A stretch of DNA of 45,031 nt from Verrucomicrobiota bacterium (GTDB taxonomy: Bacteria > Verrucomicrobiota > Verrucomicrobiia > Opitutales > Opitutaceae), in assembly GCA_023426435.1 (NCBI GenBank), contig JAFAAS010000162.1:1-45031 (forward strand), written 5' to 3'. This document shows, one piece after another, positions 32,345-41,888 of the stretch. Below the pieces are notes generated by a model. That model had not been told where the DNA came from, made no database searches, and saw nothing but the letters and a program-made list of their open reading frames with translations. Made by a program: the position numbers and the translations under genes. The number at the start of each line of letters is the position of its first letter. Within the stretch, counting starts at the first letter, position 1.

Positions 32345-32529
32345 TGTCATGTCCCGCAAGTAACGTTAGGAATTCGAATGCCAAATGATGGCTGTCATTC
32401 TGAGCGCAGCGAAGAATCCACGTGTGCGTCCGCGGGCGATCGTCGCCCTGGATTCTTCGCTACGCTCAGAATGACAACCGCTGTTAGGTGCCCCGAATTC
32501 CCGAGGTTTCCTGCGGGACAGGACACTAG
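32341..32529. mobile_element. MITE-like 189-bp nested hairpin element
   Basis: Termini CTAGTGTCATGTCCCGCA and TGCGGGACAGGACACTAG are inverted repeats with one mismatch in 18. Inside, the arm at 32393-32420 (TGTCATTCTGAGCGCAGCGA and on) pairs with 32449-32476 with one mismatch in 28. A small GGGCGA-TCG-TCGCCC hairpin forms the tip. It has no coding capacity. The CTAG ends could be a duplicated 4-bp target. The rhaA stop lies in the left end. Confidence 0.75.
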
Positions 32530-32804
32530 GTGGAGCCCGACGTCCCGTCGGGCTGGACCGCAAGATAGCCAAATCAGCCCGCCCCGACCTGCCGAGTCCC
32601 CGCCGAGCCGCGAAAGCCTCGACCTCCCCCCACGCACGGGCGCTTCCTTCGCGCGTCGTCGATTCGCCGCGCCCTCGTCCCCCGCGCTTTCGTCCAAATC
32701 CGCGGCTGAAAAAACAAGATCCGACCATCCGGGAACGACGAACAACACTATACTCAGCGCGTAGTTCCGACGGTTAGTTGAACAACCCTGATCTCAAAAA
32801 CCCC
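32345..32804. other. Gene-free stretch between rhaA and hpf
   Basis: It holds the MITE-like element (to 32529), a REP palindrome (32528-32554) and then about 250 bases without a convincing gene. TATACT at 32749-32754 is a possible -10 hexamer for the hibernation-factor gene, but no good -35 is seen. Confidence 0.6.
32528..32554. repeat. 27-bp REP-like palindrome, copy 2
   Basis: Identical to 29309-29335 and 43334-43360. It overlaps the AG at the right end of the MITE-like element. Confidence 0.9.
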
Positions 32805-33179
32805 ATGAAATCCCTGGTCTGCTCCAACGACTCCAAGCTCATCCTTCGCGGCATTCACCTCGAACTCACCGAAGCGATGAAAGCAGCGATCGAATCCAAA
32901 GCCGAACGACTCTTCCGCCACGAAGCCCGCATCCTCCGCCTTCGCGTCGATGTCGAATGCGGATACCGCGCCCACACGCGAGTCTTCACCGCCAAGGGTC
33001 GCATCGAAATCGCCGGCCCCGATCTTTCGGCCGCAGTCACCACCGAGGACGCCTACAACTCCATCAATCTCCTCATCGACAAACTCGACCGGCTTCTCCG
33101 CAAGCGCGCCACGTCCGCGATCCGCCGCCGCTCCGTCGGCGACATCCGCATGCTCGAGCCGATCACAGCACTGGCTTGA
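32805..33179 (+). CDS. hpf: Ribosome hibernation-promoting factor family protein
   Basis: A 124-residue HPF/YfiA-like protein that binds the 30S A/P site region and dimerises or silences ribosomes in stationary phase. It has the beta-alpha-beta-beta-beta-alpha pattern: KLILRGIHLELTEAMKAAIE, RVDVECGYRAHTRVFTAKGR, then DAYNSINLLIDKLDRLLRKR. It is short-form length, with a divergent Arg-rich tail. The ATG at 32805 is chosen; a TTG 27 bases upstream is also in frame. It is followed by a perfect 10-bp stem (33187-33211). Confidence 0.88.
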   Translation: MKSLVCSNDSKLILRGIHLELTEAMKAAIESKAERLFRHEARILRLRVDVECGYRAHTRVFTAKGRIEIAGPDLSAAVTTEDAYNSINLLIDKLDRLLRKRATSAIRRRSVGDIRMLEPITALA

Positions 33180-33186
33180 TCAGTCA

Positions 33187-33211
33187 TTCGGATCGGCATC
33201 ACCGATCCGAA
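33187..33211 (+). terminator. Hairpin after hpf
   Basis: TTCGGATCGG and CCGATCCGAA form a perfect 10-bp stem with a 5-base loop, 7 bases after the stop. No U-tract follows. A further dispersed repeat (ACACAGAGGACC / TCTCTGTGTTCTCGGTGCCT) runs to about 33282. Confidence 0.5.
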
Positions 33212-33343
33212 CCAAGAAGACACCGATAACACAGAGGACCGCCACCGGTTTTCTCTGTGTTCTCGGTGCCTCTGTGGTTCACCCCCTGCCCGCAGCTCGA
33301 ACGAAAACCCCGCAGCGCCCGCTCGCCGGCGCTGCTTCCCCCG

Positions 33344-36154
33344 CTACTCCAGCCGCATCCCCAACCACCCGCGATAAACCCGCTGCGCCTCCGGCCTCAA
33401 CCCCTGCGGTCCGCCTTCCTCCGGCCAGCTGAACTTCGTCCCGATCGCCGGAATCACATTTAAAATCGAGAGATCCGCCTCCGGCATCTCCACCGCCGTC
33501 TTCGCCACCACGTCCGCCGGTGGCAGATCCGGTTTCATCACCTGCACATAAAGTCCCGGCTGCGGCACCACCGTCAGCCGTCCGCCACTCGTCTCCAGCG
33601 TCATCCACCGCACGCCCGCGAAAAACCCCTTGAACTCCGGATACTCGAACCCGCTCCATCCCGTCACCGTCTCATTGTAACGATTCGACCACACCCCGAT
33701 CGTCCCGCCACGCAGCCGATTCTGCCACACGCGATACGGCCCGTTGCCAACCCACGTCTTGCCGCGCACCTGCACACCCGGCAGATCGAAGCTCACCCCC
33801 TGAAAGGCCGCGTCCTTCCTTCCTGGATACGCATACGCGCACTCCACCCAGCCGTTCGCGCGCACCCGCCACTCCACCGACTCCAACCCGCCCGAGTAAC
33901 GGCTCCTCACCACAAAATCGCCGCCCTCCGTCCTCGTCTCGAAACTCACGAGCTGCGCCTGCCCGGCCGCCGGCCGCAATCCCCCGCCCAACGCCAACCG
34001 TCGCTCACCACGCGCGAGTTCGACCAACGCCCCCGTCGCCCTGTCGAACGCCACCGCCCCTCCCCGCCACGCCACCACGATCACGCCGCGCTGCTCCGTC
34101 ACCTTGAATTCGTCCGCGCCCCGCGCCTCCGCCTTCGGCTCCTCGGAAAACCGCCGCATCCCCGGTAACTCCCACGTGTGCGTCCACAACTCGCGCCCGC
34201 GCGGATCCTCGATCCGCAACGCCAGCACATCCGCCGTTCGCCAGTCCGCCGGCAAATCCAGCCGCAACCTCCCCGTTTCTCCCGGCGCGATTTGCGGGCT
34301 CATCGCCACGCCCGACGCAACCACGCTCACCGGCGCATCCGCCTTCCCGACTTCCGGCAGTATCCGAAACTCCAATACAAACCGGCACGCCGCCGTATCC
34401 GTAAAGCTATGACGATTCTCGATCGTCAACACCCCGTCGAAGTTCTCCAAGATCTCCCGCTCCTCCACCCCGACCGGCGACCACAACTCCTTCAACGTAT
34501 AGAAACTCCCCTCCTTCTCGCCAAACGGCCCCACGATCCCGTCCGGCGCCCGATTTCCCCTCAGGTCGATCTGACCCGTGTCCGGCCGCAACACCCCTTC
34601 GTCCCGAAACACCCACACAAACCCGCCGCCAAACGTTTTTCCACTTCGCATCAGCTTCCAATAATCCTCCATCCCCGCGCCCCCGCCGCCATCGAACAAC
34701 GCGTGCAGGAATTCCGTCGGCAGGTAAATCAGCGGCCGCTCATGCGCAATCGGCGTCCGATCCACGCCCGCGCCACGCTTGATCTCCCGCCCCGCCACCA
34801 GCGCCGGCAATTGCTCGAACGTCCGATAATGCGCCGTGTTCACGCCGCTGAACACGTCCCACGGATGCAGCACCGCCCGCCCCTGCGGATCCCATTTCGC
34901 AAACTCCGCATCCAGCTCCGTGTTCCAACCGCCTTCGTTGCCATTGTCCCACAACACCACGCTCGGATGATTCACATCCCGCTTGATCATCGCCTCCACG
35001 AGCTTCCGCCCGACTTCCGTATCGTAGCTCTTCTGCCAGCCCGCGAGTTCGTCGATCACATACAAACCTTCCTCATCGCAGAGTTCGAGAAACCGCTCGT
35101 CCGGCGGGTAGTGCGACATCCGCACCGCCGTCGCATTCATCTCCTTCATCAGCCGGATGTCCTCGCGATGATCCTCCTCCGCCAACGCGCGCCCATGCCG
35201 CGCGTTGAACGAATGCCGGTTCACTCCCTGCAACACCACGCGCCGCCCATTCAAATAAAACCCATCGCCCGCGCGCACCTCGAATGTCCGAAATCCAAAA
35301 CGCACCCGCCGCGCATGCAGCACCTCGCCTTTCGCTCCCAACAATCTCGCCCGCGCCACATACAGGTTCGGCGTCTCCGCCGTCCACAACGCCGGCGCCT
35401 CCATCCGTCCGCTCACGCGCACCTGCTTCTTCTCTCCCGCTAATTCCGCGCTCCACGGTCCCGCCACGTCGCGCCCCACGTCATCCACCAAACGCACTTC
35501 AACCCGCGCCGCTTCGCCGTCCCCCACCACAAACGCATCCAGCGCAAACGTCCCATCCGCCCGCGCATCGATCGCCACACGCTCGATCGCCCGCTCCGGC
35601 CACGCCTCCAACCACACGGGCCGATAAATCCCGCCAAAATTCCAATAATCCCCCGTCCGCTCCGCTCGATTCACGCCTTCGTTCGCCGACGTTTCATCCA
35701 CCTCCGCTTCCAACACATTCTCCTCATCGAAACGCACCAGCTCCGTGATATCGTAATCGAACCGATAAAATCCGCCTTGATGCACCGCGCCCGCCTCGCG
35801 CCCGTTCACCGTCACACGCGTGTCCGTCATCACGCCATCGAAGAAAATCCGCACGCGTTTTCCGCGCCACGCCTCCGGCAGCGAAAACCGATGCCGATAC
35901 TCTCCCCGCTCCGACGGCGTCGCCGAGTGATAACTCAGCGTCCCAAATCCGTGCATCTCCCAATTTGACGGCACCGGAATCGTCGACCACTCGCCCGCCT
36001 TCGGCCCGCTCGAACAGCGAAACTCCCATCTCACCGCATCCGCCCGATCGCGCCCCGAAAGATACAACCGCTCCGTCAACGCCCCCCGCGCCACACCCGC
36101 GCCGACCAAAATCATCCCCACGCACCACAGCGCGATCGCTTTCACGTTTACCAT
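33344..36154 (-). CDS. GH2 beta-galactosidase, exported
   Basis: A 936-residue glycoside hydrolase family 2 enzyme. A signal peptide (AIALWCVGMILVGAGVARGA) is followed by the sugar-binding domain (VPSNWEMHGFGTLSYHS, residues about 58-75), an Ig-like domain, and the TIM barrel with RRVVLQGVNRHSFNARHGRA. The acid/base is Glu407 in NGNEGGWN and the likely nucleophile is Glu481 in YLPTEFLHALFDG. A C-terminal beta domain follows. Members remove beta-linked galactose; some are glucuronidases or mannosidases. I chose the ATG at 36154, because the 73 upstream residues translate a dispersed repeat. It follows the GH43-GH95 gene on the same strand, so they probably act together on fucosylated galactosides. 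Confidence 0.92.
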   Translation of the reverse strand: MVNVKAIALWCVGMILVGAGVARGALTERLYLSGRDRADAVRWEFRCSSGPKAGEWSTIPVPSNWEMHGFGTLSYHSATPSERGEYRHRFSLPEAWRGKRVRIFFDGVMTDTRVTVNGREAGAVHQGGFYRFDYDITELVRFDEENVLEAEVDETSANEGVNRAERTGDYWNFGGIYRPVWLEAWPERAIERVAIDARADGTFALDAFVVGDGEAARVEVRLVDDVGRDVAGPWSAELAGEKKQVRVSGRMEAPALWTAETPNLYVARARLLGAKGEVLHARRVRFGFRTFEVRAGDGFYLNGRRVVLQGVNRHSFNARHGRALAEEDHREDIRLMKEMNATAVRMSHYPPDERFLELCDEEGLYVIDELAGWQKSYDTEVGRKLVEAMIKRDVNHPSVVLWDNGNEGGWNTELDAEFAKWDPQGRAVLHPWDVFSGVNTAHYRTFEQLPALVAGREIKRGAGVDRTPIAHERPLIYLPTEFLHALFDGGGGAGMEDYWKLMRSGKTFGGGFVWVFRDEGVLRPDTGQIDLRGNRAPDGIVGPFGEKEGSFYTLKELWSPVGVEEREILENFDGVLTIENRHSFTDTAACRFVLEFRILPEVGKADAPVSVVASGVAMSPQIAPGETGRLRLDLPADWRTADVLALRIEDPRGRELWTHTWELPGMRRFSEEPKAEARGADEFKVTEQRGVIVVAWRGGAVAFDRATGALVELARGERRLALGGGLRPAAGQAQLVSFETRTEGGDFVVRSRYSGGLESVEWRVRANGWVECAYAYPGRKDAAFQGVSFDLPGVQVRGKTWVGNGPYRVWQNRLRGGTIGVWSNRYNETVTGWSGFEYPEFKGFFAGVRWMTLETSGGRLTVVPQPGLYVQVMKPDLPPADVVAKTAVEMPEADLSILNVIPAIGTKFSWPEEGGPQGLRPEAQRVYRGWLGMRLE

Positions 36155-36194
36155 ATTTCGTTGAAGTGAAGTCCTCTCCGGCTCGTTCAGGAGT

Positions 36195-36240
36195 AGTTTC
36201 CCGGGATTCGTGTGTATTCGTGTCCCTTCGTGGTTCACAT
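36195..36240. repeat. Half-unit of the ATTCGTGT repeat family
   Basis: ATTCGTGTGTATTCGTGTCC then TTCGTGGTTCAC, between the GH95 stop (36235) and the GH2 start. It overlaps the last codons of the GH43-GH95 gene, whose stop TGA reads within GTGAACCACGAAGG on the minus strand. Confidence 0.7.
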
Positions 36241-39200
36241 CCGTGCCTTGGCCTCGCGCCGCAGCTCCCCATCCATCTCCACCACCTCCCCTTTCTTCAT
36301 CTCCAACGCCACGCTGCGATCGCCCACGCGCACCGTCACCTTCCCTCCCCGCAAGCTCCGCACGCGCACCCACTCCGGCAAAAGCTCGCGCCAGCGCACA
36401 TCCACCTCAAATCCGCCGCGCGCGCGCAGCCCTCGCACTTCGCCATCGCGCCACGCTTCCGGCAACGCCGGCAGCACTTCGATCTCCGCCTCCTCGCCGA
36501 TCGCTCCGCCGCTGCCGTCTTCGGCCGCCATCGTCAGCCGGCTCTGCAACAACATCTCCGCCACCGCCGCCGTTCCGCCGAAATTCCCATCGATCTGAAA
36601 CGGCGGATGCGCGTCGAATAAATTTGGATACGCCCCGCCGCCCGTCGCTTCGATCCGTTCCGTCTCGCTCGCCGGACTCAACAACCCGCGCAACAAATCC
36701 AGCGCGCGATCCCCGTCATTCAGCCGCGCCCACAAGGCCGCCTTGTGCGCCAACGCCCAGCCCGTTCCGCCATCGCCGCGCTCCTCGAGCGTTTTCCGCG
36801 CCGCCGCGCCCATCTTCGGCGCCCGCTCCACGTCGATCTCCGCGCCGGGATAAAGCCCCCACAAATGCGAGATGTGACGATGATGCGGATCCACCTCCCG
36901 ATACTCTTCCAACCACTCCATCACCCGCCCATCGCGCCCAACCCGCGTCGGCGGCAAACGCCCGCCTTTCTCCGCCAGCTCCGCTCTCAACTCCGCATCC
37001 ACGCCCAACACCGCCGCCGCCGTCCGCGTCGCTTCGAACAACGCCCGCAAAATCTGATTATCGAACGTCGGCCCGAGCGTCACGTGCGCCTTCGTCCCAT
37101 CCGGCAACAAAAACGCATTCTCCGGCGAATTCGCCGGCGCCGTCACCAGCCACTTGTTCGTCGGCTCCTCGATCAGCATATCCAGATAAAACTGCGCCGA
37201 TCCTTTCATGATCGGATACGCCCGCGCCAAAAACTCCCGATCGCCGGTGAACAAATAGTGCTCCCACAAATGCCAGCATAACCACGCCGAGCCCGTCGTC
37301 GTCGCCCCCCAGTTCGCACCTTCGCCCGGCGACGTGAAGCCCCACGGATTCGCCAGCACATGCGCCACCCACCCGCGCGCATCGTAATACGTCTTCGCCG
37401 TCCGCGCCCCCGGCTCCTGCAAGGACTCGATCAACGAAAACAGCGATGCATGCAGCTCCGACAAATTCGCCACCTCCGCCGGCCAGAAGTTCATCTGCAC
37501 ATTGATGTTCAAATGCCAGTCGCCATTCCACGGCGTCGTCACGCCGTCCGCCCAAATCCCCTGCAGGTTCGGCGGAAATCCCTCCGGCCTCGTCGACGAA
37601 ATCAGCAAATACCTCCCGAAATCAAAATACAGCTGCACCAAACCCGGATCGCCGCTCCCCGACGCCAGCGCTTCCATCCGCTCCACCGCCGTCGCCGCTC
37701 GCGCTTCTTCCGGCGTCCCGTCGAGTCGCAAACTCACGCGATCGAACATCGCCCGATGATGCGCCACCTGCGCCGCGCGCAACGCCCGCCAGCTCTTCCC
37801 CATCGCCCGCTCCACGTCCTGCTTCGCCGACGCCACCGCATCGTCCACTTTCCGCCCCGCAAAACTCTCAATATCCGTCGCCGTTCCAATCACGAGCATC
37901 GCCTCGTCCGCCCCACTCACGCGCAACGCCGCGCCGCCTTCGATCACTTCAACTTTCCCACCGCGATTCACCAACCGCAACGCCGCCGCGAAGCCGACAT
38001 TTTCCCCGCCTTTCCCGTCCCTCAATCGTCCGCGCAGCACCAATCCGTCTTCGCCCCACGCCTCCACCACCGCTCGCTCGGGCCGCGCCATCCCCACCTC
38101 GAACGAAATCTTCCCCGCCTCGCTCGCCGTCAACCGCATCACCGCCACTTCATCCGGCGCACTCACGATCGCCTCGCGCCTAAACTTCACTCCGCCCCGC
38201 TCAAACTCCACCCGCGCCATCGCTTCACCCACGTCCAGCTCCCGCGCATACGCGCTCACTTCGGAGGAACTTCCTCCCGCCTTCGCCGCTCCGCCGAACC
38301 TCAACCACACGTCTCCTAAAACCTGATACGTTCCATACGGCACCTCCGCGCCATTTCCAAATCCCGACCCCGGCCCCGCGCAGGTAAAATGCTCCGCCAC
38401 CAGCTTCTCCGCCTCCGCATTCTTCCCTTCCAACAACAACCGCCGAATCTCCGGCAAAGCCTTCGCCGCCTCCGGCCGATCCGCTTCCTGCGGCGACCCC
38501 GACCACATCCCCGCTTCGTTCAAAACAATCCGCTCCTCCTCCACTCCGCCAAACACCATCGCTCCCATCCGCCCATTCCCCAGCGGCGCCGCTTCCGTGA
38601 AATGCCCCGCCGGTCCCGCAAACTTCACCACCCGCTCCGGCCCCGGCCGCACCGCCTTCAACCGCTCCACCAACGCCCGCGGCACTTCGATCACCGAGCC
38701 ATGCCGCACCCCGCGCGGCAGCGAAATCTCACTCGTCACATCCTCCCACGTCTTCACGCCACCCTCGCTCCGCGTCCGCAACGCCCCGAAGTGCTTTTCT
38801 CGATACACATCGAAATACACCAGCGTCTCGTCCTTCTTCTCTCCGACGCCTTTCACCACCGTCGGTCCTTCCACCCAATCCCGCGTAAACGGCGCCTCGA
38901 ACTCCTTCCACGGCCCTTCCACGTCATCCGCGACCGCCATCCGCAAATGCTTCTTCGGCGGATGCCGCGTCTCATCCTTGATGATCATCCGCCACTCCCC
39001 GTCCTCCAATCGATCGATCGTCGCATCGATCACACTGAATCCCGGCTCCACGAACACGCGCGTCGGCTCGAAGCTCTCCCACTCCTTCGTCGTCGTCGCA
39101 TAGATCCGATGGTTCAAGCCATCCTCCGACGCCCCCGCCGTCTCCGCGAATTTTCCCGGCACCGTCGACGCCCAGAAAATCACAAACCGCTCCCGCTTCG

Positions 39201-39597
39201 GATCCCACACCGCTTCCGGCGCCCACGAATTCCGCACCGCCGGCTCGTGCGCCATCACCGGAATCGCCTTCTGCTCCGACCAATTCAAAAAATCCTTCGT
39301 CGACGCATACCCGATGTGGTTGTCCCACCACCCGCTCGTCCAAACGAGATGATACGTCCCATCCGGCCCGCGCACCGCATGCGGATCTCGCATCAACTTA
39401 TCCTTTCCCACCTGCGGCTTCAGAAAACTCGCGCCGCCATCCAGCGCCTCCCACCGATACCCATCTTCACTCCAAGCCAGATGCAGCCCGCTCTCCCCGT
39501 TCCCCGTAAAATACGTGAACAAATAAACCGTCTCCTCCGCCCGCACCACCCCCGCCAGCCCCAACAACACCGCGCCCACGCCCCAAATCCGCTTCAT
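36235..39597 (-). CDS. Two-domain GH43-like / GH95 enzyme (probable alpha-L-fucosidase)
   Basis: A 1120-residue exported fusion with a signal peptide (GVGAVLLGLAGVVRAE). Residues about 25-305 form a GH43-like five-bladed propeller: base Asp71 in MRDPHAV, NSWAPEAVWD, and general-acid candidate Glu243 in VEGPTVV. Residues about 315-1120 form a GH95 domain: APLGNGRMGAMVFGG, Asn697/Asn699 in HLNINVQMNFWPAEVANLSE, VDPHHRHISHLWGLYPG and FQIDGNFGGTAAVAEML. GH95 enzymes are inverting alpha-L-fucosidases (some are galactosidases). The start is the ATG at 39597; MMTTGV upstream is an alternative. It sits between the symporter and GH2 genes, suggesting release of L-fucose and galactose from one glycan. 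Confidence 0.9.
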   Translation of the reverse strand: MKRIWGVGAVLLGLAGVVRAEETVYLFTYFTGNGESGLHLAWSEDGYRWEALDGGASFLKPQVGKDKLMRDPHAVRGPDGTYHLVWTSGWWDNHIGYASTKDFLNWSEQKAIPVMAHEPAVRNSWAPEAVWDPKRERFVIFWASTVPGKFAETAGASEDGLNHRIYATTTKEWESFEPTRVFVEPGFSVIDATIDRLEDGEWRMIIKDETRHPPKKHLRMAVADDVEGPWKEFEAPFTRDWVEGPTVVKGVGEKKDETLVYFDVYREKHFGALRTRSEGGVKTWEDVTSEISLPRGVRHGSVIEVPRALVERLKAVRPGPERVVKFAGPAGHFTEAAPLGNGRMGAMVFGGVEEERIVLNEAGMWSGSPQEADRPEAAKALPEIRRLLLEGKNAEAEKLVAEHFTCAGPGSGFGNGAEVPYGTYQVLGDVWLRFGGAAKAGGSSSEVSAYARELDVGEAMARVEFERGGVKFRREAIVSAPDEVAVMRLTASEAGKISFEVGMARPERAVVEAWGEDGLVLRGRLRDGKGGENVGFAAALRLVNRGGKVEVIEGGAALRVSGADEAMLVIGTATDIESFAGRKVDDAVASAKQDVERAMGKSWRALRAAQVAHHRAMFDRVSLRLDGTPEEARAATAVERMEALASGSGDPGLVQLYFDFGRYLLISSTRPEGFPPNLQGIWADGVTTPWNGDWHLNINVQMNFWPAEVANLSELHASLFSLIESLQEPGARTAKTYYDARGWVAHVLANPWGFTSPGEGANWGATTTGSAWLCWHLWEHYLFTGDREFLARAYPIMKGSAQFYLDMLIEEPTNKWLVTAPANSPENAFLLPDGTKAHVTLGPTFDNQILRALFEATRTAAAVLGVDAELRAELAEKGGRLPPTRVGRDGRVMEWLEEYREVDPHHRHISHLWGLYPGAEIDVERAPKMGAAARKTLEERGDGGTGWALAHKAALWARLNDGDRALDLLRGLLSPASETERIEATGGGAYPNLFDAHPPFQIDGNFGGTAAVAEMLLQSRLTMAAEDGSGGAIGEEAEIEVLPALPEAWRDGEVRGLRARGGFEVDVRWRELLPEWVRVRSLRGGKVTVRVGDRSVALEMKKGEVVEMDGELRREAKARM

Positions 39598-39707
39598 CAC
39601 TCCAGTTGTCATCATCTCGAAGCGAAGAACCCGCCGCCACTTTCGCAACTTCATCCCCTCGCCTCCGCCCTTCGCGTCTCTTCGCGCCCTTCGCGGTTTC
39701 TCCCTCC

Positions 39708-41756
39708 TCACCCCGCCGCCATCCGCAACACGATCCAAAACGCCGCCAGAATCGCGCCCGACACTCCCAGGCACGCCACGAATCCCACCGCGTCCACCTT
39801 GTCCCACTTCGTGAATTCCCAATTCGATCCCGCCCCCAACAACTTCGTGTGATCGAACCGCCCGGGATTCCGACGCGTCTCCGCCATCGTCGCTTCCTCC
39901 AGCTCCGGCGTCGCCCCCACCGGCGTCTTCATCTTGCCGAAAAACAAATCCGTCCGCGCCTTCTCCGGCGGCCGCGTCACCAGGCTCACCAGCACCAACA
40001 CCACAAACGGAAACAATCCATCGTAGATGAACCGTGCCGCGTTCCGCCCGCTCGGACTCAGCTCCGCCACCGGCACGCCGACCTTGTCGAGCACCCACAG
40101 CTCCACGTGAAACCGCCCGGCGCCGATCTGCGCACTCGCCGGATCCCGCGGATCTTCACGAATCACGGTCTGGAAAAACACCGCCTCGCCGCGCCCATTC
40201 CACTCCACCGTCTGCGTCAACGCCGGACTCCGCACCACCGCATCGATCCGCGGCGCAATCAGCGAGGGCACGATGATGTTCGCCACCGCCGACACCACCA
40301 CCGCCGCCCACACCGCCGGCGCCGTCAGCTTCCGCCAGAAATAAATCAACATCACCGCCGCGCCAAACGGCACGTTCACCGTCAGCATCAACTGCACGAC
40401 TTCGTAAACGTCGTTCATGTTCGCCGCCGCATACACGCCCGCCGCAAGGATCACCACGATCGCCCAACGACCCGCCAGCACCGTCCCGCGCTCGGTCGCC
40501 TGCGGTATCAGATAATTATATACGTTCCGCACGAAGAGCGCCGACACCGCCATCGTCTGCGCCGCCACCGTCGACATGTTCGCCGCCAGCAACCCCGCCA
40601 TCATCACCCCGAGCATACCGGGCTTCAGCAGCGTCAACGCCATCGTCCCCCACGCCGAATCCGGATCCGACAACGCCTCGCCGCCTTGATACAACGCCGC
40701 CGCGATCAACCCGCAAAACGCCCACAAAATAATCATCACGCGTTTCGCATACGTGCCCGACACCGCCCCAAACCGCGCCGCGAATTCATTCTTCGCCGAC
40801 CCCGCCACCGACATGTTCCCGATGATCCCGTGGATCTGCACGATCGAGATCAGGAAAATTCCCGCGAGCTCCCACGCGCCAATCCCGCTGCCCGCCTCAC
40901 CCAGCAATTGAAACATGTCCGACGGCACGCGCTCGCTCAACTGATCCCACCCGCCAATCGCCTTCAGCCCGAAGGGAATCAGGATGAACGAAAAAATCAC
41001 GATCAACACGCCTTGCAGCGCCTCGTTCACCGCCGCCGCCGCCAGCCCGCCCATCACAATGTAACCACCCACGATCAACGAATAGATCAGATAATACGTC
41101 CACTTCCCCGTCGGCCCGTGGATCCACGAAACATAACTGGCCAACTCCCCCCGCTTGTTCGCCTCACGCAACACATCCAGCCGCGCCTCCTCCGCCGCCG
41201 ACAAGGTCCCCGCCCGCTGCGCGCCTTCGAGTTGCCTCAACTCCTGATACTGCTCCACCGACGCCCGCTCCGCCGCCGTCCACTGCGCCTCCGGCTTCAC
41301 CATCAGCGACGCCGTCACTTTGTAACCCACCAGATTTCCAAACCCGATGATCACAACCACCGTCGCGACAATCTGGAAGATCGCATAAAACCGCGCCAGC
41401 GACCGGCTCCCAAACCGGTCCTCGAACAAATCCGCCACCGTCACCAACCGCACGCGCCGAAACCACGCGTTCATGAACCAGTAATACGGATTCATGAACA
41501 GGGTCTGCAGCGACAGCCACACGCCCGACACGCCTTTCTGATACACCAGGCTCGACGTGCTCACCGCCCCATTCGCATCCGTCGCATTCCCGAAGTTCAG
41601 GAAAAACTGATACGCCTTCCCCAGCTTCCGCCCCGCGAGAAAAAATCCTTCCTCGCTCGCCGCCGCCGCACTCGCGCGCCGGCCGATGTAAATCACCACC
41701 GCGAGATAACCGAGAATGATCGCAAAATCGAAAACGTGCAGGCCGCCGAATCGCAT
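39708..41756 (-). CDS. Sodium:solute symporter (SSS family)
   Basis: A 682-residue multi-helix transporter in the inner membrane that couples sodium entry to uptake of sugars or similar solutes. Family features are IYIGRRASAAAASEEGFFLA, AGRKLGKAYQFFLNFGNATD, GLLAANMSTVAAQTMAVSAL and QLMLTVNVPFGAAVMLIYFW. Two soluble insertions are present: a charged segment near residues 155-205 and a long loop near 500-570. Both are common in the large SSS proteins of Verrucomicrobia and Planctomycetes. It is first in the leftward group with the GH43-GH95 and GH2 genes and likely imports their products. Confidence 0.93.
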   Translation of the reverse strand: MRFGGLHVFDFAIILGYLAVVIYIGRRASAAAASEEGFFLAGRKLGKAYQFFLNFGNATDANGAVSTSSLVYQKGVSGVWLSLQTLFMNPYYWFMNAWFRRVRLVTVADLFEDRFGSRSLARFYAIFQIVATVVVIIGFGNLVGYKVTASLMVKPEAQWTAAERASVEQYQELRQLEGAQRAGTLSAAEEARLDVLREANKRGELASYVSWIHGPTGKWTYYLIYSLIVGGYIVMGGLAAAAVNEALQGVLIVIFSFILIPFGLKAIGGWDQLSERVPSDMFQLLGEAGSGIGAWELAGIFLISIVQIHGIIGNMSVAGSAKNEFAARFGAVSGTYAKRVMIILWAFCGLIAAALYQGGEALSDPDSAWGTMALTLLKPGMLGVMMAGLLAANMSTVAAQTMAVSALFVRNVYNYLIPQATERGTVLAGRWAIVVILAAGVYAAANMNDVYEVVQLMLTVNVPFGAAVMLIYFWRKLTAPAVWAAVVVSAVANIIVPSLIAPRIDAVVRSPALTQTVEWNGRGEAVFFQTVIREDPRDPASAQIGAGRFHVELWVLDKVGVPVAELSPSGRNAARFIYDGLFPFVVLVLVSLVTRPPEKARTDLFFGKMKTPVGATPELEEATMAETRRNPGRFDHTKLLGAGSNWEFTKWDKVDAVGFVACLGVSGAILAAFWIVLRMAAG

Positions 41757-41888
41757 GGGAGGGGAAGGGTAAGCTGAAACTCACATCGTGCCCAGCACGA
41801 CGTCGCGCCACTCTGCCCGCCCCGCCCCGCAACGCCAGCCTCACCCGCCACACCCACCCTCGGACAGTCCGCCACTCCAAAAGATGTA

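Noticed and set aside
32380..32760. Open frames of about 120 residues on both strands after rhaA
   Set aside because: They run through the MITE-like stem and REP palindrome; no family resemblance.
32778..32804. TTG start giving nine extra residues for the hibernation factor
   Set aside because: The ATG at 32805 gives the normal family start; no Shine-Dalgarno supports the TTG.
36155..36373. N-terminal extension of the GH2 frame
   Set aside because: It translates a dispersed repeat (VNHEGTRIHTN) and the end of the GH95 gene; the signal peptide starts at 36154.
39598..40098. N-terminal extension of the GH43-GH95 frame
   Set aside because: It overlaps the symporter coding sequence in another frame and is low complexity; a signal peptide starts cleanly at 39597.
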